DNA from: Ardenticatenaceae bacterium
Lineage (GTDB): Bacteria; Chloroflexota; Anaerolineae; Promineifilales; Promineifilaceae
NCBI GenBank assembly: GCA_011525915.1
Contig: WYBM01000088.1
Coordinates: 1 to 64,000 of the forward strand
Reading direction: 5' to 3'
Length of the DNA stretch: 64,000 bases
In this document: piece by piece, positions 33,845 through 42,811 of the stretch
Numbering within the stretch: the first letter of the stretch is position 1
Layout of the letters: each line of letters starts with the position of its first letter
The notes under the pieces: generated by a model
What the model saw: the letters and a program-made list of their open reading frames with translations, nothing else
Told to the model about the DNA's origin: nothing
Database searches by the model: none
Translations under genes and position numbers: made by a program

Positions 33845-36163
33845 CTATTTCTCCCCATTCTCCAACCGTTCCAGTTTTTCTGACCGCCGCACTGGCGGCA
33901 GCACGGTCTCGCGCAAAACGGCCGCCAACATTGTACTCCGCCGTTTGACGATCATGACCGCGCAAGGTGCCTGTTCAGCGACGCGTGAAGCTACATTACC
34001 TATGAGCAAATTCTTTAAACGGGGCTCTTTAGTGGCCCCAATGACGATCATATCGGCGGCATCGGCCATTTTTAGAATCCCCGCGACTGGATCAGCGGCC
34101 TGCACCATTTCCGTCTGCACCGGGTAATCTACACCCTCAACAGCCCGGCGGAAAGCGTTATTGGCCCTGGCCTGAGCGTCGGCCTCACTAGCACCATCCA
34201 CCACCACATGCACCAGCACCACCTCTGTCCCTTCACGAGTATTACGGGCCAGGGCCACCGCTGTAATGACAGCCAGGTGTGTGTTTGGGCCACCGGCCAC
34301 CGGCACCACAATACGTTTAAGCTGTTTAGTCGGCCGTTGCCGCACAATAGCCAGGTCCGCCGGCGGATTGGACACGATCCGGTCAATTACCGACCCAAAC
34401 AAAACGTTATTTGTACCTGAAGTGCCGGGCCAGCCAAACAAAATCATATCGCTGGAATTTTCAGCGGCCGTTTTTAACAGGGCACTGGATACGTCTCGGC
34501 CCAACCGCACCAGCGAATGCACCGGTACCTCCAGATCTCGCGCCACCTCGATCACTTTTTCAATAGGTTCACGCCCTTCTTTGAGGAATAGACGGCCGTC
34601 GGCCAGCGTTAACGAGCGTGGGACTTTGATCACATGCACTGCCAATACTTCACCATCATGTTCACGAGCCAGATAACTGCCCAACCGGCCTAATTCCGCC
34701 GCGTGACCAACATCCGCCACCGGCACCAGCACTGAATAATCTACCGACACCAATGCTTCCTGGTGGATCACCTCTTTGGGGCCTTCTACTTCCTCTTTAC
34801 GGCGGAAATAGCCCAGGTAAAGGAGGACACCCGCCGCCAACCAGGCAACCGTCACCAACCCCACCCGCCCCGTTTCCACCACCAGAAAAACGGCCAGGGC
34901 AGCATTAGACACAATGCCTATCAGCGGTGGAATGGGGAACCAGGGCACAAAATAGCCTCTGTCCAGATCAGGCCGCCGCTGTCGCAATGTCATCAGGGTG
35001 ATATTGACCTGGGCAAACATCAGCAAAAACATTACGTCAGCCGCTTTTGCCACTTCATCAATGGGTAGTGAAAAGGCCATGACCACAATCAGCACGGCTG
35101 AAATAATCACCGCCCAATGGGGCGTACGCATCCGGGGGTGTATACGGCCGAACACCTCCGGCAGGTTGCGGTCTCGTCCCATAGCAAACGAGACCCGTGA
35201 CGATGAATAGATGGTGGCATTCAGCGCCGACATGGTAGAAGCCAGGCCGCTGATCAAAATGAGGATGCCGCCCCAACGCCCCATCAACTGTTCAGCCGCC
35301 CGCACAATGGCTACTTCTTGGGCCGCCTCCAGATACTCCCAAACAGGGATATTGCCTGCAGACGCCGGCACGCGCACAGCGCCAATAGCCACGACAGCCA
35401 CCAGAATATAAATGATGATCACCACAATAAGCGACAGGAAAATAGCCCGGGGCACATTGCGCTTGGGGTCTTTTACCTCCTCGCCACTTTGGGCGATGAT
35501 CTCATACCCTTCAAAGGCAATAAAGGTCAGACCCATGGCCACAAAGACACCCCCCAAACCATGCGGTAAGAAGTTATCCGTCCATACATTCAGGTTTGGG
35601 TTTTCCACCATTGCCTTTAACCCTATGGCAATAAAGATGCCCAGGATAACAACTTTGGCAATGGTCACCACATTGCCCACCAACCCTGTTTCGCTGGCCC
35701 CTCGAAGATTGATAAAAGCGAATAAAACGACGATGATGGTCATAAAAACCAGCGTGAGCGGCGCGGCATAATTCAACACATCAGGGTAACCCAGGGAAAT
35801 TAACTCCACCGCAAAACGGCCGAAGCCCAAACCATACAACGAACAGGCCACCGCATGGGCAAACCAACTCATCCACCCGGCCAAAAAGCCCTGTGTGCCC
35901 CCCATGCCCTCTTTAACCCACAGGTACCCCCCGCCTGCCTCTGGGAAACACGAGCCTAATTCCGCGTAGGAGAGCGCTGTAAACGTGGTGACAATGCCAT
36001 TGAGCATAAAAGCCAATACCAGCGCTGGTCCGGCTTCCCCGGCGGCAATACCCGTCAAGACAAAGATACCCGCCCCAATCATGGCGCCGACACCAATCAT
36101 GGTGATATCCAGCAAACCCAGGGTACGACTCAGGGTAATTTCGCTTTCAACATGTGTATTCAT
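33845..36163 (-). CDS. APC-superfamily permease fused to two universal stress protein domains
   Basis: A 772-residue protein. Residues about 10-465 are an amino acid-polyamine-organocation transporter with twelve predicted membrane helices (IGVGAMIGAGIFVLTG opening, FPEAGGGYLWVKEG, FIAFEGYEIIAQSGEEVKDPKRN). A short charged linker leads to two UspA-like domains, about 485-620 and 630-745, the second with VIGATKEPRLKNLLIGNVASRVAEQAPCAVMIVK, which fits the ATP-binding Usp signature. Usp tails are thought to tune such permeases by ATP or stress. Upstream of the K+ channel gene on the same strand. Confidence 0.92.
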   Translation of the reverse strand: MNTHVESEITLSRTLGLLDITMIGVGAMIGAGIFVLTGIAAGEAGPALVLAFMLNGIVTTFTALSYAELGSCFPEAGGGYLWVKEGMGGTQGFLAGWMSWFAHAVACSLYGLGFGRFAVELISLGYPDVLNYAAPLTLVFMTIIVVLFAFINLRGASETGLVGNVVTIAKVVILGIFIAIGLKAMVENPNLNVWTDNFLPHGLGGVFVAMGLTFIAFEGYEIIAQSGEEVKDPKRNVPRAIFLSLIVVIIIYILVAVVAIGAVRVPASAGNIPVWEYLEAAQEVAIVRAAEQLMGRWGGILILISGLASTMSALNATIYSSSRVSFAMGRDRNLPEVFGRIHPRMRTPHWAVIISAVLIVVMAFSLPIDEVAKAADVMFLLMFAQVNITLMTLRQRRPDLDRGYFVPWFPIPPLIGIVSNAALAVFLVVETGRVGLVTVAWLAAGVLLYLGYFRRKEEVEGPKEVIHQEALVSVDYSVLVPVADVGHAAELGRLGSYLAREHDGEVLAVHVIKVPRSLTLADGRLFLKEGREPIEKVIEVARDLEVPVHSLVRLGRDVSSALLKTAAENSSDMILFGWPGTSGTNNVLFGSVIDRIVSNPPADLAIVRQRPTKQLKRIVVPVAGGPNTHLAVITAVALARNTREGTEVVLVHVVVDGASEADAQARANNAFRRAVEGVDYPVQTEMVQAADPVAGILKMADAADMIVIGATKEPRLKNLLIGNVASRVAEQAPCAVMIVKRRSTMLAAVLRETVLPPVRRSEKLERLENGEK

Positions 36164-36254
36164 CGCATCCTCCTCATCCTATGAAAGCACTCACTAAGAC
36201 GTTTACACGGCCATATTCCCCAACAAAGTATAAAAACCAATCTCCCTAAAATGC

Positions 36255-36284
36255 AAGCGCGGGGCCTGTAAATGCCCCGCGCTT
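36255..36284 (-). terminator. Terminator after the large APC permease gene
   Basis: AAGCGCGGGGC (36255-36265) and GCCCCGCGCTT (36274-36284), a perfect eleven-pair stem with an eight-base loop; on the minus strand it is followed by GCATTTTAG. Confidence 0.8.
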
Positions 36285-36310
36285 GGTTACCTATCACCCC
36301 CTAACACGTT

Positions 36311-38749
36311 TTATTTCTCTTCATCAAAATCATCTATCTCATCATCCACCGTGCGCGGTGGAATTCTCACACGCATCTGGTGTTTGCCATCGGCCACCGC
36401 AATAACCGTTTGTACGTCAATATCCCGCGGCACCAGGCCAAAATCCTGAAGTGTCCAGATCGTTGTGATGCGGTCACTCAGGTTCGGCCATTGGTCTTTG
36501 GCCCACAGGTAGCGGCGGCGGCTGAACTGCCAGATCGGTTCCGGCTGGCGCTGGGATTGGAAGGCACGATACTCCTTCCAGATCTCATCATGCGGTGTTA
36601 AGGGGAAAAGAATGTCTAACATGGCCTGCTGCACCACAGAGGCATCACGGCCGTGGGCTTCATCTACCCAGTTAATATGGTAATTGTTGATAAAGGTAAA
36701 AATACCAAAATGAGAGTAATCCTCAATGTCCCGCGCCAGTTTATCACGCATCTGACGCGCCCGATGGTATGTCGCTTCTAATTCCAGGCTCGGCTCTTCG
36801 ATCCGCTCATGATGCAGGTGGCCATTATGGTGGAATAAGGCCGGGTTGATATTGTACAAATAGCAGCACAGGGTGCGAATCCGATCTGGCCCTACATTAA
36901 ACTTAGCAAACGCGCCAGATTCAATCAGCTCTTCAACGGTATCTACAATGCCCCGCTGCCGGGCCTCGTCATTGGCACGTTGCATGCCCGCCACGTAAAG
37001 GGGTCGGGTTGTCCCTGGCGGGTAGCTTGGCAAAGTCACCGCCTTTTCTTCCCGTCTGAAACCACCATTGGCATAAAACATCTGGAAAAGGGTAATGATC
37101 ACCCCTGCCACCAAAATGGCCGGCAGGGCCTCTGTCTTTTGCGTCACCAGGACGATCAGCATAAAGTAACTGGCAATCACCCCGCGTAAACCGGCAAAAC
37201 GCAGCGATTTTGCTTCCGCTGAGCCGGGCTGAATACCACGGTCACGAAGCACGTCATCACGTACAAAAAACACGGTTGTGCTGGTAATGACAAAGGCGCT
37301 GACAAAACCAAAAGCATAATAGGCCTCTACAATCACCACTTCACGAATAAAAGGGATAAACATCGCCGCTACCCCCCAAATGATAGCGATCCCCACCCGG
37401 TCATCTGAGAAAAAGCTGGGCAGGCGGCCCAGCCGGGCTGCATTGGCCGCCACGGCCGCACCCCCAACATACCCACCTCCTTGCGCCAACAGCAAGATGA
37501 TCGCCAACAACGTCCCAGCAATCAATAAAAAGGTTTCCCCAGGCGTGCCCAACACATTATCATTAATAGCTCGCACCAGGGCAATATCTGCCGCCGTTTT
37601 GGCCACATACTCTTCAGGCGAAAGCTGTGCCAGTTCGGCCGCTATTTCGCCATCTTCGCCATGCAGCTCCTCTATCGCCAGGTCGGCCGGTAATTCTGCG
37701 TACATTTCTTCCGCAGCGCGAATATCATTGCTGGTTAAAACAATATCCTCAGGTGTCACTCCCTTGCCTAACGTCTGGACAGCCACAATCTCATATTCAA
37801 TCAGGAGAGTGCTGTACCCTTCTGTTGCCGGAATATTCCACTGTTTGGCCGCATAAAGCTGAAAAACACCCGTACCAATCAGGAAGACGGCCGCCAGTGT
37901 CAGTGCCGTGTTGATCACCTTCCACTTGGGTCGGGCAGCGTGTTTACCGCTGGCCGGTATGACTTCATACCCAGAAAAACCCAGCATGGCACTGGACATG
38001 GAGCTAAAAAAGAGTTGAAAAATGAACACCCAGCTGAGCGCTGCTAAATCTTGTTGGGCACGAACCACATGCTCGGTAACACCCGTCAGTTCCAGGCGGG
38101 TGACAATGCCTTCGGTCAGGAAGGCCCATTCCGGATGGGCCACGGCCGTGCCCCCTACCAACCCTAAAGCGCCCAACGTAAAGAGGGTAAACGCGCCCCC
38201 ACCTAACAAAAAGAGAGGCACCGCCCGTTTTGGCCCCAAGGCCACCAGCACCGCCATAATAAAAAAGGCAAAGCCTTGGGCCAACCAGATGCGGTAGGGC
38301 GCCAGTTCAGGCAACACCAACATGGTCACGTCAGAGGCAGAAATGGAGCTGATGATAATGGTGAGCACCGCATCCAGGAAAAAGAGGCTGGTGCCAATCC
38401 AGGAAAGCCAGCGCAGTTTATGCGGCCCAATTGCCTCTACCAACGGACCACTGCCGCCGGCGTTTGGGCGCACATAGGCACCCGCCTTGTAAGCCGGCAC
38501 AATACCGAAAAAGAGGAGAATGGACAGCACAATAAAAGCGCCAATGGCAATCTCGTGATAACCGGAGGCCCCATGAATGGCCAGCAGTGTCTGGTAAGCG
38601 GCCACACTAAAAGCGTCGGCGGCGATCTCAAAAATGAGCGCCAGCACACCCATCCCGGTACCCCCCAGCAGCAGCCCCTCAACCATCAGTTCGGGCAGCT
38701 TTCTGCGAGCCTCCAGGCGCTCTTCCCGGTTGATATAATTTTTGAACAT
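36311..38749 (-). CDS. Large APC-type permease with extracytoplasmic insert and cytosolic C-terminal domain
   Basis: An 812-residue membrane protein distantly resembling APC amino acid/polyamine permeases (PAYKAGAYVRPNAGGSGPLVEAIG; FSGYEVIPASGKHAARPKWK). About 12 helices lie in residues 25-590. A hydrophilic, acidic ~100-residue insert (around 335-415) interrupts helices, and the last ~210 residues form a charged domain rich in His, Trp and Tyr with no match I recognise. GGAGG stands seven bases before the ATG at 38749. Substrate unknown. Neighbours suggest ion or osmotic homeostasis. Confidence 0.72.
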   Translation of the reverse strand: MFKNYINREERLEARRKLPELMVEGLLLGGTGMGVLALIFEIAADAFSVAAYQTLLAIHGASGYHEIAIGAFIVLSILLFFGIVPAYKAGAYVRPNAGGSGPLVEAIGPHKLRWLSWIGTSLFFLDAVLTIIISSISASDVTMLVLPELAPYRIWLAQGFAFFIMAVLVALGPKRAVPLFLLGGGAFTLFTLGALGLVGGTAVAHPEWAFLTEGIVTRLELTGVTEHVVRAQQDLAALSWVFIFQLFFSSMSSAMLGFSGYEVIPASGKHAARPKWKVINTALTLAAVFLIGTGVFQLYAAKQWNIPATEGYSTLLIEYEIVAVQTLGKGVTPEDIVLTSNDIRAAEEMYAELPADLAIEELHGEDGEIAAELAQLSPEEYVAKTAADIALVRAINDNVLGTPGETFLLIAGTLLAIILLLAQGGGYVGGAAVAANAARLGRLPSFFSDDRVGIAIIWGVAAMFIPFIREVVIVEAYYAFGFVSAFVITSTTVFFVRDDVLRDRGIQPGSAEAKSLRFAGLRGVIASYFMLIVLVTQKTEALPAILVAGVIITLFQMFYANGGFRREEKAVTLPSYPPGTTRPLYVAGMQRANDEARQRGIVDTVEELIESGAFAKFNVGPDRIRTLCCYLYNINPALFHHNGHLHHERIEEPSLELEATYHRARQMRDKLARDIEDYSHFGIFTFINNYHINWVDEAHGRDASVVQQAMLDILFPLTPHDEIWKEYRAFQSQRQPEPIWQFSRRRYLWAKDQWPNLSDRITTIWTLQDFGLVPRDIDVQTVIAVADGKHQMRVRIPPRTVDDEIDDFDEEK

Positions 38750-38836
38750 CTCTTTGCCTCCATTTCTGGTCATAGATAAGAAGCTCTTGAACACGGCCGT
38801 AATCCGAGTATCCCATACGCAATGTTCAGCAACCTA

Positions 38837-38880
38837 AAGACTGAACACTGCCTACTGTTTACTGAATACTATTGACTGGC
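38837..38880. repeat. Heptad ACTGNNN repeat downstream of the KimA-like gene
   Basis: Plus-strand phased heptads ACTGAAC, ACTGCCT, ACTGTTT, ACTGAAT, ACTATTG, ACTGG fill the gap between the stop of the gene at 38881 and the start region of the permease at 38749. Same family as the other heptad sites. Confidence 0.75.
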
Positions 38881-40794
38881 TTACCCCGGCACGTGGAAAG
38901 GCACATCTATTACCACTACATTCTTTAGCGCGCGCAAACGCACACGCAAAATATTTGCTGTCTGGTTGTGTAACAGGTGACCGGTAACAGACTCCGGCAC
39001 AAATTCAGGGATAACCACCGTAATAAGTTTTTCGGGGAACTCCTCATGACTGACTTTGGTGATGTACCTGACTAACGGCGTTAAAATGTCACGATATTCA
39101 TACTCAATGCACTCCAGCCGTACCCCCTCGGTGATGTCAGGGAAACGCTGCCAGCGCACCATAAACCGCTCTTTTTGTTCCTCATCTGTGGCCACATAAA
39201 CCACCCGCACGCCCTGTGAAATGCGCTTGGCATACCGCAAGGCCCGCAGTGTCCCCCGATGCACGTCGGCGATGGGAATGATGACAACATCGGCAATGTC
39301 GTGCAGCATTTCCAGGGTCAAATCCTGGGTTGACAATGCCTGACGTACGCTCAGGTAATGCTGTTGAATAGAACGCAGCAAATAAACCACCAGAGGAATG
39401 GCCACCACAATCAGCCAGGCGCCTTCGGCAAATTTGGTGATGACCAACACCACCAGGACAATGCCGGTGGTAATAGAGCCGATCAGGTTCATCCCCTTCT
39501 TCCAACGCCAGCCAGATTCATAATGAATGATGGTCACCCCCGTGTCACGGCTTTGGCCCGGTTTTAGTTTGCCAACCTTATCCATGAGGCGGCTCATACC
39601 AAACTGGGAAAGGGTAAAGCTGAGCATCACGCCCAGAGCATAAAGCGGCAGCATGGCAATTTCATCGGCGTCAAAAGCTACCACCAGCAAAGACGCCAGC
39701 ACGGCCAGGACAATGATGCCGCCGTTGTACACCAGGCGGTCGCCCCGGTTTTGCATCCAACGAGGCATAAATCCGTCCCTGGCCAGGTAAGAACTGAGCC
39801 GGGGAAAGTCCTGGTAGCCAGTATTGGCGGCCAGGATCAGAATCATCATGGTAAAGAACTGCACCCAGTAATACATAAAGCCGCTGCCGGTAATGCTGCG
39901 TGTCATTTGGGAAAGGATGCTTTCTTCTTCGGCCGGCAGCAGGTTAAGTTGGGTAGCCAGAAAGGTAATGCCCACAAAAAGCGCCATGGCCATGACTCCC
40001 ATAGCTACCATAGTCTTGGCGGCATTTCTGGCTTCCGGCTGCTTAAACGCCTTAACGCCGTTGCTGATAGCTTCAATACCGGTGAGTGCTGTGCAACCGG
40101 CGGCAAAAGCACGCAAGATGAGCCAGAGGGTAATAAAGGTCGTCAACGGCCGTTCTGGCGGCACACTGTGAACTTCCGGCACCAGCAGCGGTGCCCCCCA
40201 CCAACCCCAATGACGCATCAGTCCATAGGCCACCACCACTAAGACACCCACCACAAAGGCATAGGTAGGTACCGCAAAAATGGTACCGCTTTCCCGTACC
40301 CCGCGCAGGTTGACCCAGGTCAATATCAAGATGGCCGTCAGCGCCATGAGCAGACGATGATCAAAGGTGCCAGGCAGGGCCGAGGTAATGGCCCGGATAC
40401 CGGCCGAAACCGACACAGAGACCGTTAAAATATAATCCAGCAGCAGCGCCGAGGCGGCAAACAGGGAGGGTATCGTCCCCAGGTTGTCCTTTGTCACCGT
40501 ATATGCGCCCCCGCCATCAGGATAATGCAGAATGGTTTGGATGTAACTAAAAATGACAAACAATACGAGCAAGACAATGCCCATGCCCAGCGGCAGCGTC
40601 AGCGCCAGCGCCGCACTGCCCAGCAAGATCAATACGCTCATGATGGCTTCAGTGGCATAGGCATTGCTGCTGATAGGATCAGAAGCAAATACGGCCAGGG
40701 CGCGCTTTTTGTCCAGCCGTTCATGCACGTCATCACGGGTAGGGAAAGGATCACCAATTAGCTTTCGTTTAAGTGAGGACAGTGAAAAACTCAT
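38881..40794 (-). CDS. KimA-like potassium transporter (APC superfamily)
   Basis: A 637-residue membrane protein resembling B. subtilis KimA (YdaO), a high-affinity K+/H+ symporter inhibited by c-di-AMP. Landmarks: RKLIGDPFPT near the start, ALAVFASDPISSNAYATEAIM, YPDGGGAYTVTKDNLGT, NTGYQDFPRLSSYLARDGFMPRWM, and a cytosolic C-terminal ~170-residue domain beginning VVIIPIADVHRGTLRALRYAKRIS that looks like a Usp-type fold. GGAG lies eight bases before the ATG at 40794. I looked for the c-di-AMP riboswitch in its leader and did not find the consensus. Confidence 0.82.
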   Translation of the reverse strand: MSFSLSSLKRKLIGDPFPTRDDVHERLDKKRALAVFASDPISSNAYATEAIMSVLILLGSAALALTLPLGMGIVLLVLFVIFSYIQTILHYPDGGGAYTVTKDNLGTIPSLFAASALLLDYILTVSVSVSAGIRAITSALPGTFDHRLLMALTAILILTWVNLRGVRESGTIFAVPTYAFVVGVLVVVAYGLMRHWGWWGAPLLVPEVHSVPPERPLTTFITLWLILRAFAAGCTALTGIEAISNGVKAFKQPEARNAAKTMVAMGVMAMALFVGITFLATQLNLLPAEEESILSQMTRSITGSGFMYYWVQFFTMMILILAANTGYQDFPRLSSYLARDGFMPRWMQNRGDRLVYNGGIIVLAVLASLLVVAFDADEIAMLPLYALGVMLSFTLSQFGMSRLMDKVGKLKPGQSRDTGVTIIHYESGWRWKKGMNLIGSITTGIVLVVLVITKFAEGAWLIVVAIPLVVYLLRSIQQHYLSVRQALSTQDLTLEMLHDIADVVIIPIADVHRGTLRALRYAKRISQGVRVVYVATDEEQKERFMVRWQRFPDITEGVRLECIEYEYRDILTPLVRYITKVSHEEFPEKLITVVIPEFVPESVTGHLLHNQTANILRVRLRALKNVVVIDVPFHVPG

Positions 40795-41243
40795 CCTAAA
40801 AACTCCATAGAACGTCAATATCAAAACAGGTGCTTATTAACACAGCAACATATACAGACAAAGTAAGCTCTGGGGTTACAGTGCTCTTTGCCACGAATCT
40901 CATGCCTGGTAAATGTGTGGGAATCCACCGGCCAGTGTTATGCGGTTACGGCCGTTTTCATGGTGGCAGCGGGGGTAATACCAATCGAATCAGAAAAATA
41001 TACACGTCCATCTTAATCGCGTTGTAGTTTAACTCAACATCGTTTTTCACGGCAATAGTCACCATGCCCTATGACACCATTCCCAGAATACGTGCAGCCA
41101 GGTAGCGGGTTGCAAATGGGCAGCGAACCGGTGGCAGAGGGGCCTTGATCGCTGGTACAATCAACAAGTAACGTGTGGTATAACTGCCGGGCAAGAACCT
41201 TGTAATTCTGTTAACCATTGGCCTCGCGTTGAAGGAGAAAACC
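40795..41243. other. 449-base divergent spacer between kimA-like and aldehyde dehydrogenase genes
   Basis: No credible gene: the longest frames lack ribosome sites. One ACGGCCGT lies near 40948. On the minus strand a weak promoter candidate (TTGAGT 41037-41032, 16 bases, TAAGAT 41015-41010) would give the KimA-like mRNA a leader of about 200 bases, long enough for an RNA regulator, though none of the riboswitch classes I know fits. On the plus strand AAGGAG precedes the ATG at 41244. Confidence 0.5.
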
Positions 41244-42764
41244 ATGAATAGTATCCTGGACAAACTCAACTTGCAAGATGTGAACAGCGGCGTCTGCACT
41301 GGGCCAGACGGCTGGCTAAAAAGTAACGCCAACCCTATCATCTCTTATAACCCCACCAACGGCGAACCTATTGCCGCCGTTGTGCCAGCCACACCAGAAA
41401 CGGTTGACCAAGTCGTGAATGCCGCTCAGGCCGCCTTTTATACCTGGCGAGAAGCGCCCGCTCCCCGGCGTGGTCTGGTGGTGCGTGATCTGGGAAATGC
41501 CCTGCGTGAACTGGCGGAGCCATTGGGTGAGTTGGTAACACTGGAAATGGGTAAAATTCGTGCGGAAGGCTTAGGGGAAGTGCAAGAGATGATTGACATT
41601 TGTGACTTTGCCGTGGGTCTGTCACGCCAGCTCTATGGCCTGACCATGCATTCAGAACGCCCCGGCCACCGCATGTATGAACAGTGGCACCCCTTGGGGC
41701 CGATTGGGGTGATCACAGCTTTTAACTTCCCGGTGGCTGTCTGGTCCTGGAACGCCGCCATTGCCGCCGCTTGTGGCGATACCGTGGTGTGGAAGCCGTC
41801 AGAACTGTGCCCGCTCACGGCCGTGGCCGTGCAGCACATCAGCAACCGTGTCATGGCCGATTATGGCCTGACCGGCATTTTTAACCTCACCGTTGGTGAT
41901 GGCGCCATAGGCCAGATGCTCACGGCCGATCGGCGGCTGCCCCTCATCTCCTTCACCGGCTCCATTCGTGTCGGGCGTATGGTGGGCCAGGCGGTAGCCA
42001 GCCGGTTCGGGCGCAGCATTCTGGAATTGGGCGGGAACAACGCCATTATCGTGGCCCCAGACGCTAACCTGGAACTGGCCACACGCGGCGTTCTTTTTGG
42101 CGCCGTCGGCACCGCCGGGCAGCGCTGCACCTCCACCCGCCGCCTCATCGTGCACAAAACCGTAGCCGAGGGCCTCAGCAAACGGCTGGTTAACGCTTAC
42201 AAACAAGTGCCCCTGGGTGACCCCCTGGCCGAAGGCACGCTCATGGGACCCCTGGTGACAAAAGATGCCGTGGCCAGTATGGCCAACGCCCTGAAGCAAG
42301 CCATCCATGAAGGCGGGCAGCTGCTCACCGGCGGCCAACCCCGGCCCGACCTCGGACCTCAATTTGTGGAACCAGCCATCGTCAAAATGCCGGCCCAAAC
42401 AGACATTGTCAAAGAAGAGACCTTCGCCCCGATCTTGTACCTGATGGAATATGAAGCGTTTGATGAGGCCATGCAAATGCACAATGACGTGCCTCAGGGT
42501 CTATCCAGCGCCATTTTCACGGACAGTATGCAAACGGCCGAAGCCTTTCTGGCCGCGGCCGGGTCAGACTGCGGCATCGCCAATGTGAATATCGGCACCT
42601 CTGGCGCCGAAATTGGCGGCGCCTTTGGCGGTGAGAAAGAGACGGGCGGCGGTCGTGAGTCCGGCTCTGATGCCTGGAAAGCGTACATGCGCCGCCAGAC
42701 AAACACTATTAACTGGTCTAAAGAGTTGCCATTGGCCCAGGGGCTAAAGTTTGGCGAGTCGTAA
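41244..42764 (+). CDS. Aldehyde dehydrogenase, ALDH7/AmaB (piperideine-6-carboxylate dehydrogenase) type
   Basis: A 506-residue NAD-dependent aldehyde dehydrogenase. The order GPIGVITAFNFPVAVWSWN, FTGSIRVGR, LELGGNNAI (general-base Glu), GQRCTSTRR (catalytic Cys) and the distinctive GGAFGGEKETGGGRESGSDAWK C-terminal region fit the antiquitin/ALDH7 subfamily, which oxidises alpha-aminoadipate semialdehyde in lysine breakdown. AAGGAG ends six bases before the ATG at 41244. No lysine aminotransferase or saccharopine gene is adjacent, so the pathway assignment is from the family alone. It converges on the hydantoinase gene. Confidence 0.93.
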   Translation: MNSILDKLNLQDVNSGVCTGPDGWLKSNANPIISYNPTNGEPIAAVVPATPETVDQVVNAAQAAFYTWREAPAPRRGLVVRDLGNALRELAEPLGELVTLEMGKIRAEGLGEVQEMIDICDFAVGLSRQLYGLTMHSERPGHRMYEQWHPLGPIGVITAFNFPVAVWSWNAAIAAACGDTVVWKPSELCPLTAVAVQHISNRVMADYGLTGIFNLTVGDGAIGQMLTADRRLPLISFTGSIRVGRMVGQAVASRFGRSILELGGNNAIIVAPDANLELATRGVLFGAVGTAGQRCTSTRRLIVHKTVAEGLSKRLVNAYKQVPLGDPLAEGTLMGPLVTKDAVASMANALKQAIHEGGQLLTGGQPRPDLGPQFVEPAIVKMPAQTDIVKEETFAPILYLMEYEAFDEAMQMHNDVPQGLSSAIFTDSMQTAEAFLAAAGSDCGIANVNIGTSGAEIGGAFGGEKETGGGRESGSDAWKAYMRRQTNTINWSKELPLAQGLKFGES

Positions 42765-42811
42765 AACGCCATCGGCCGCGTATGAACCGACGTTAACAGC
42801 AGAACGGCAGA

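Noticed and set aside
40795..41010. c-di-AMP (ydaO) riboswitch
   Set aside because: The consensus cores were looked for and are absent.
41069..41341. 90-codon minus-strand frame overlapping the ALDH start
   Set aside because: Lies over the true gene's start on the other strand, has no ribosome site and no recognisable sequence.
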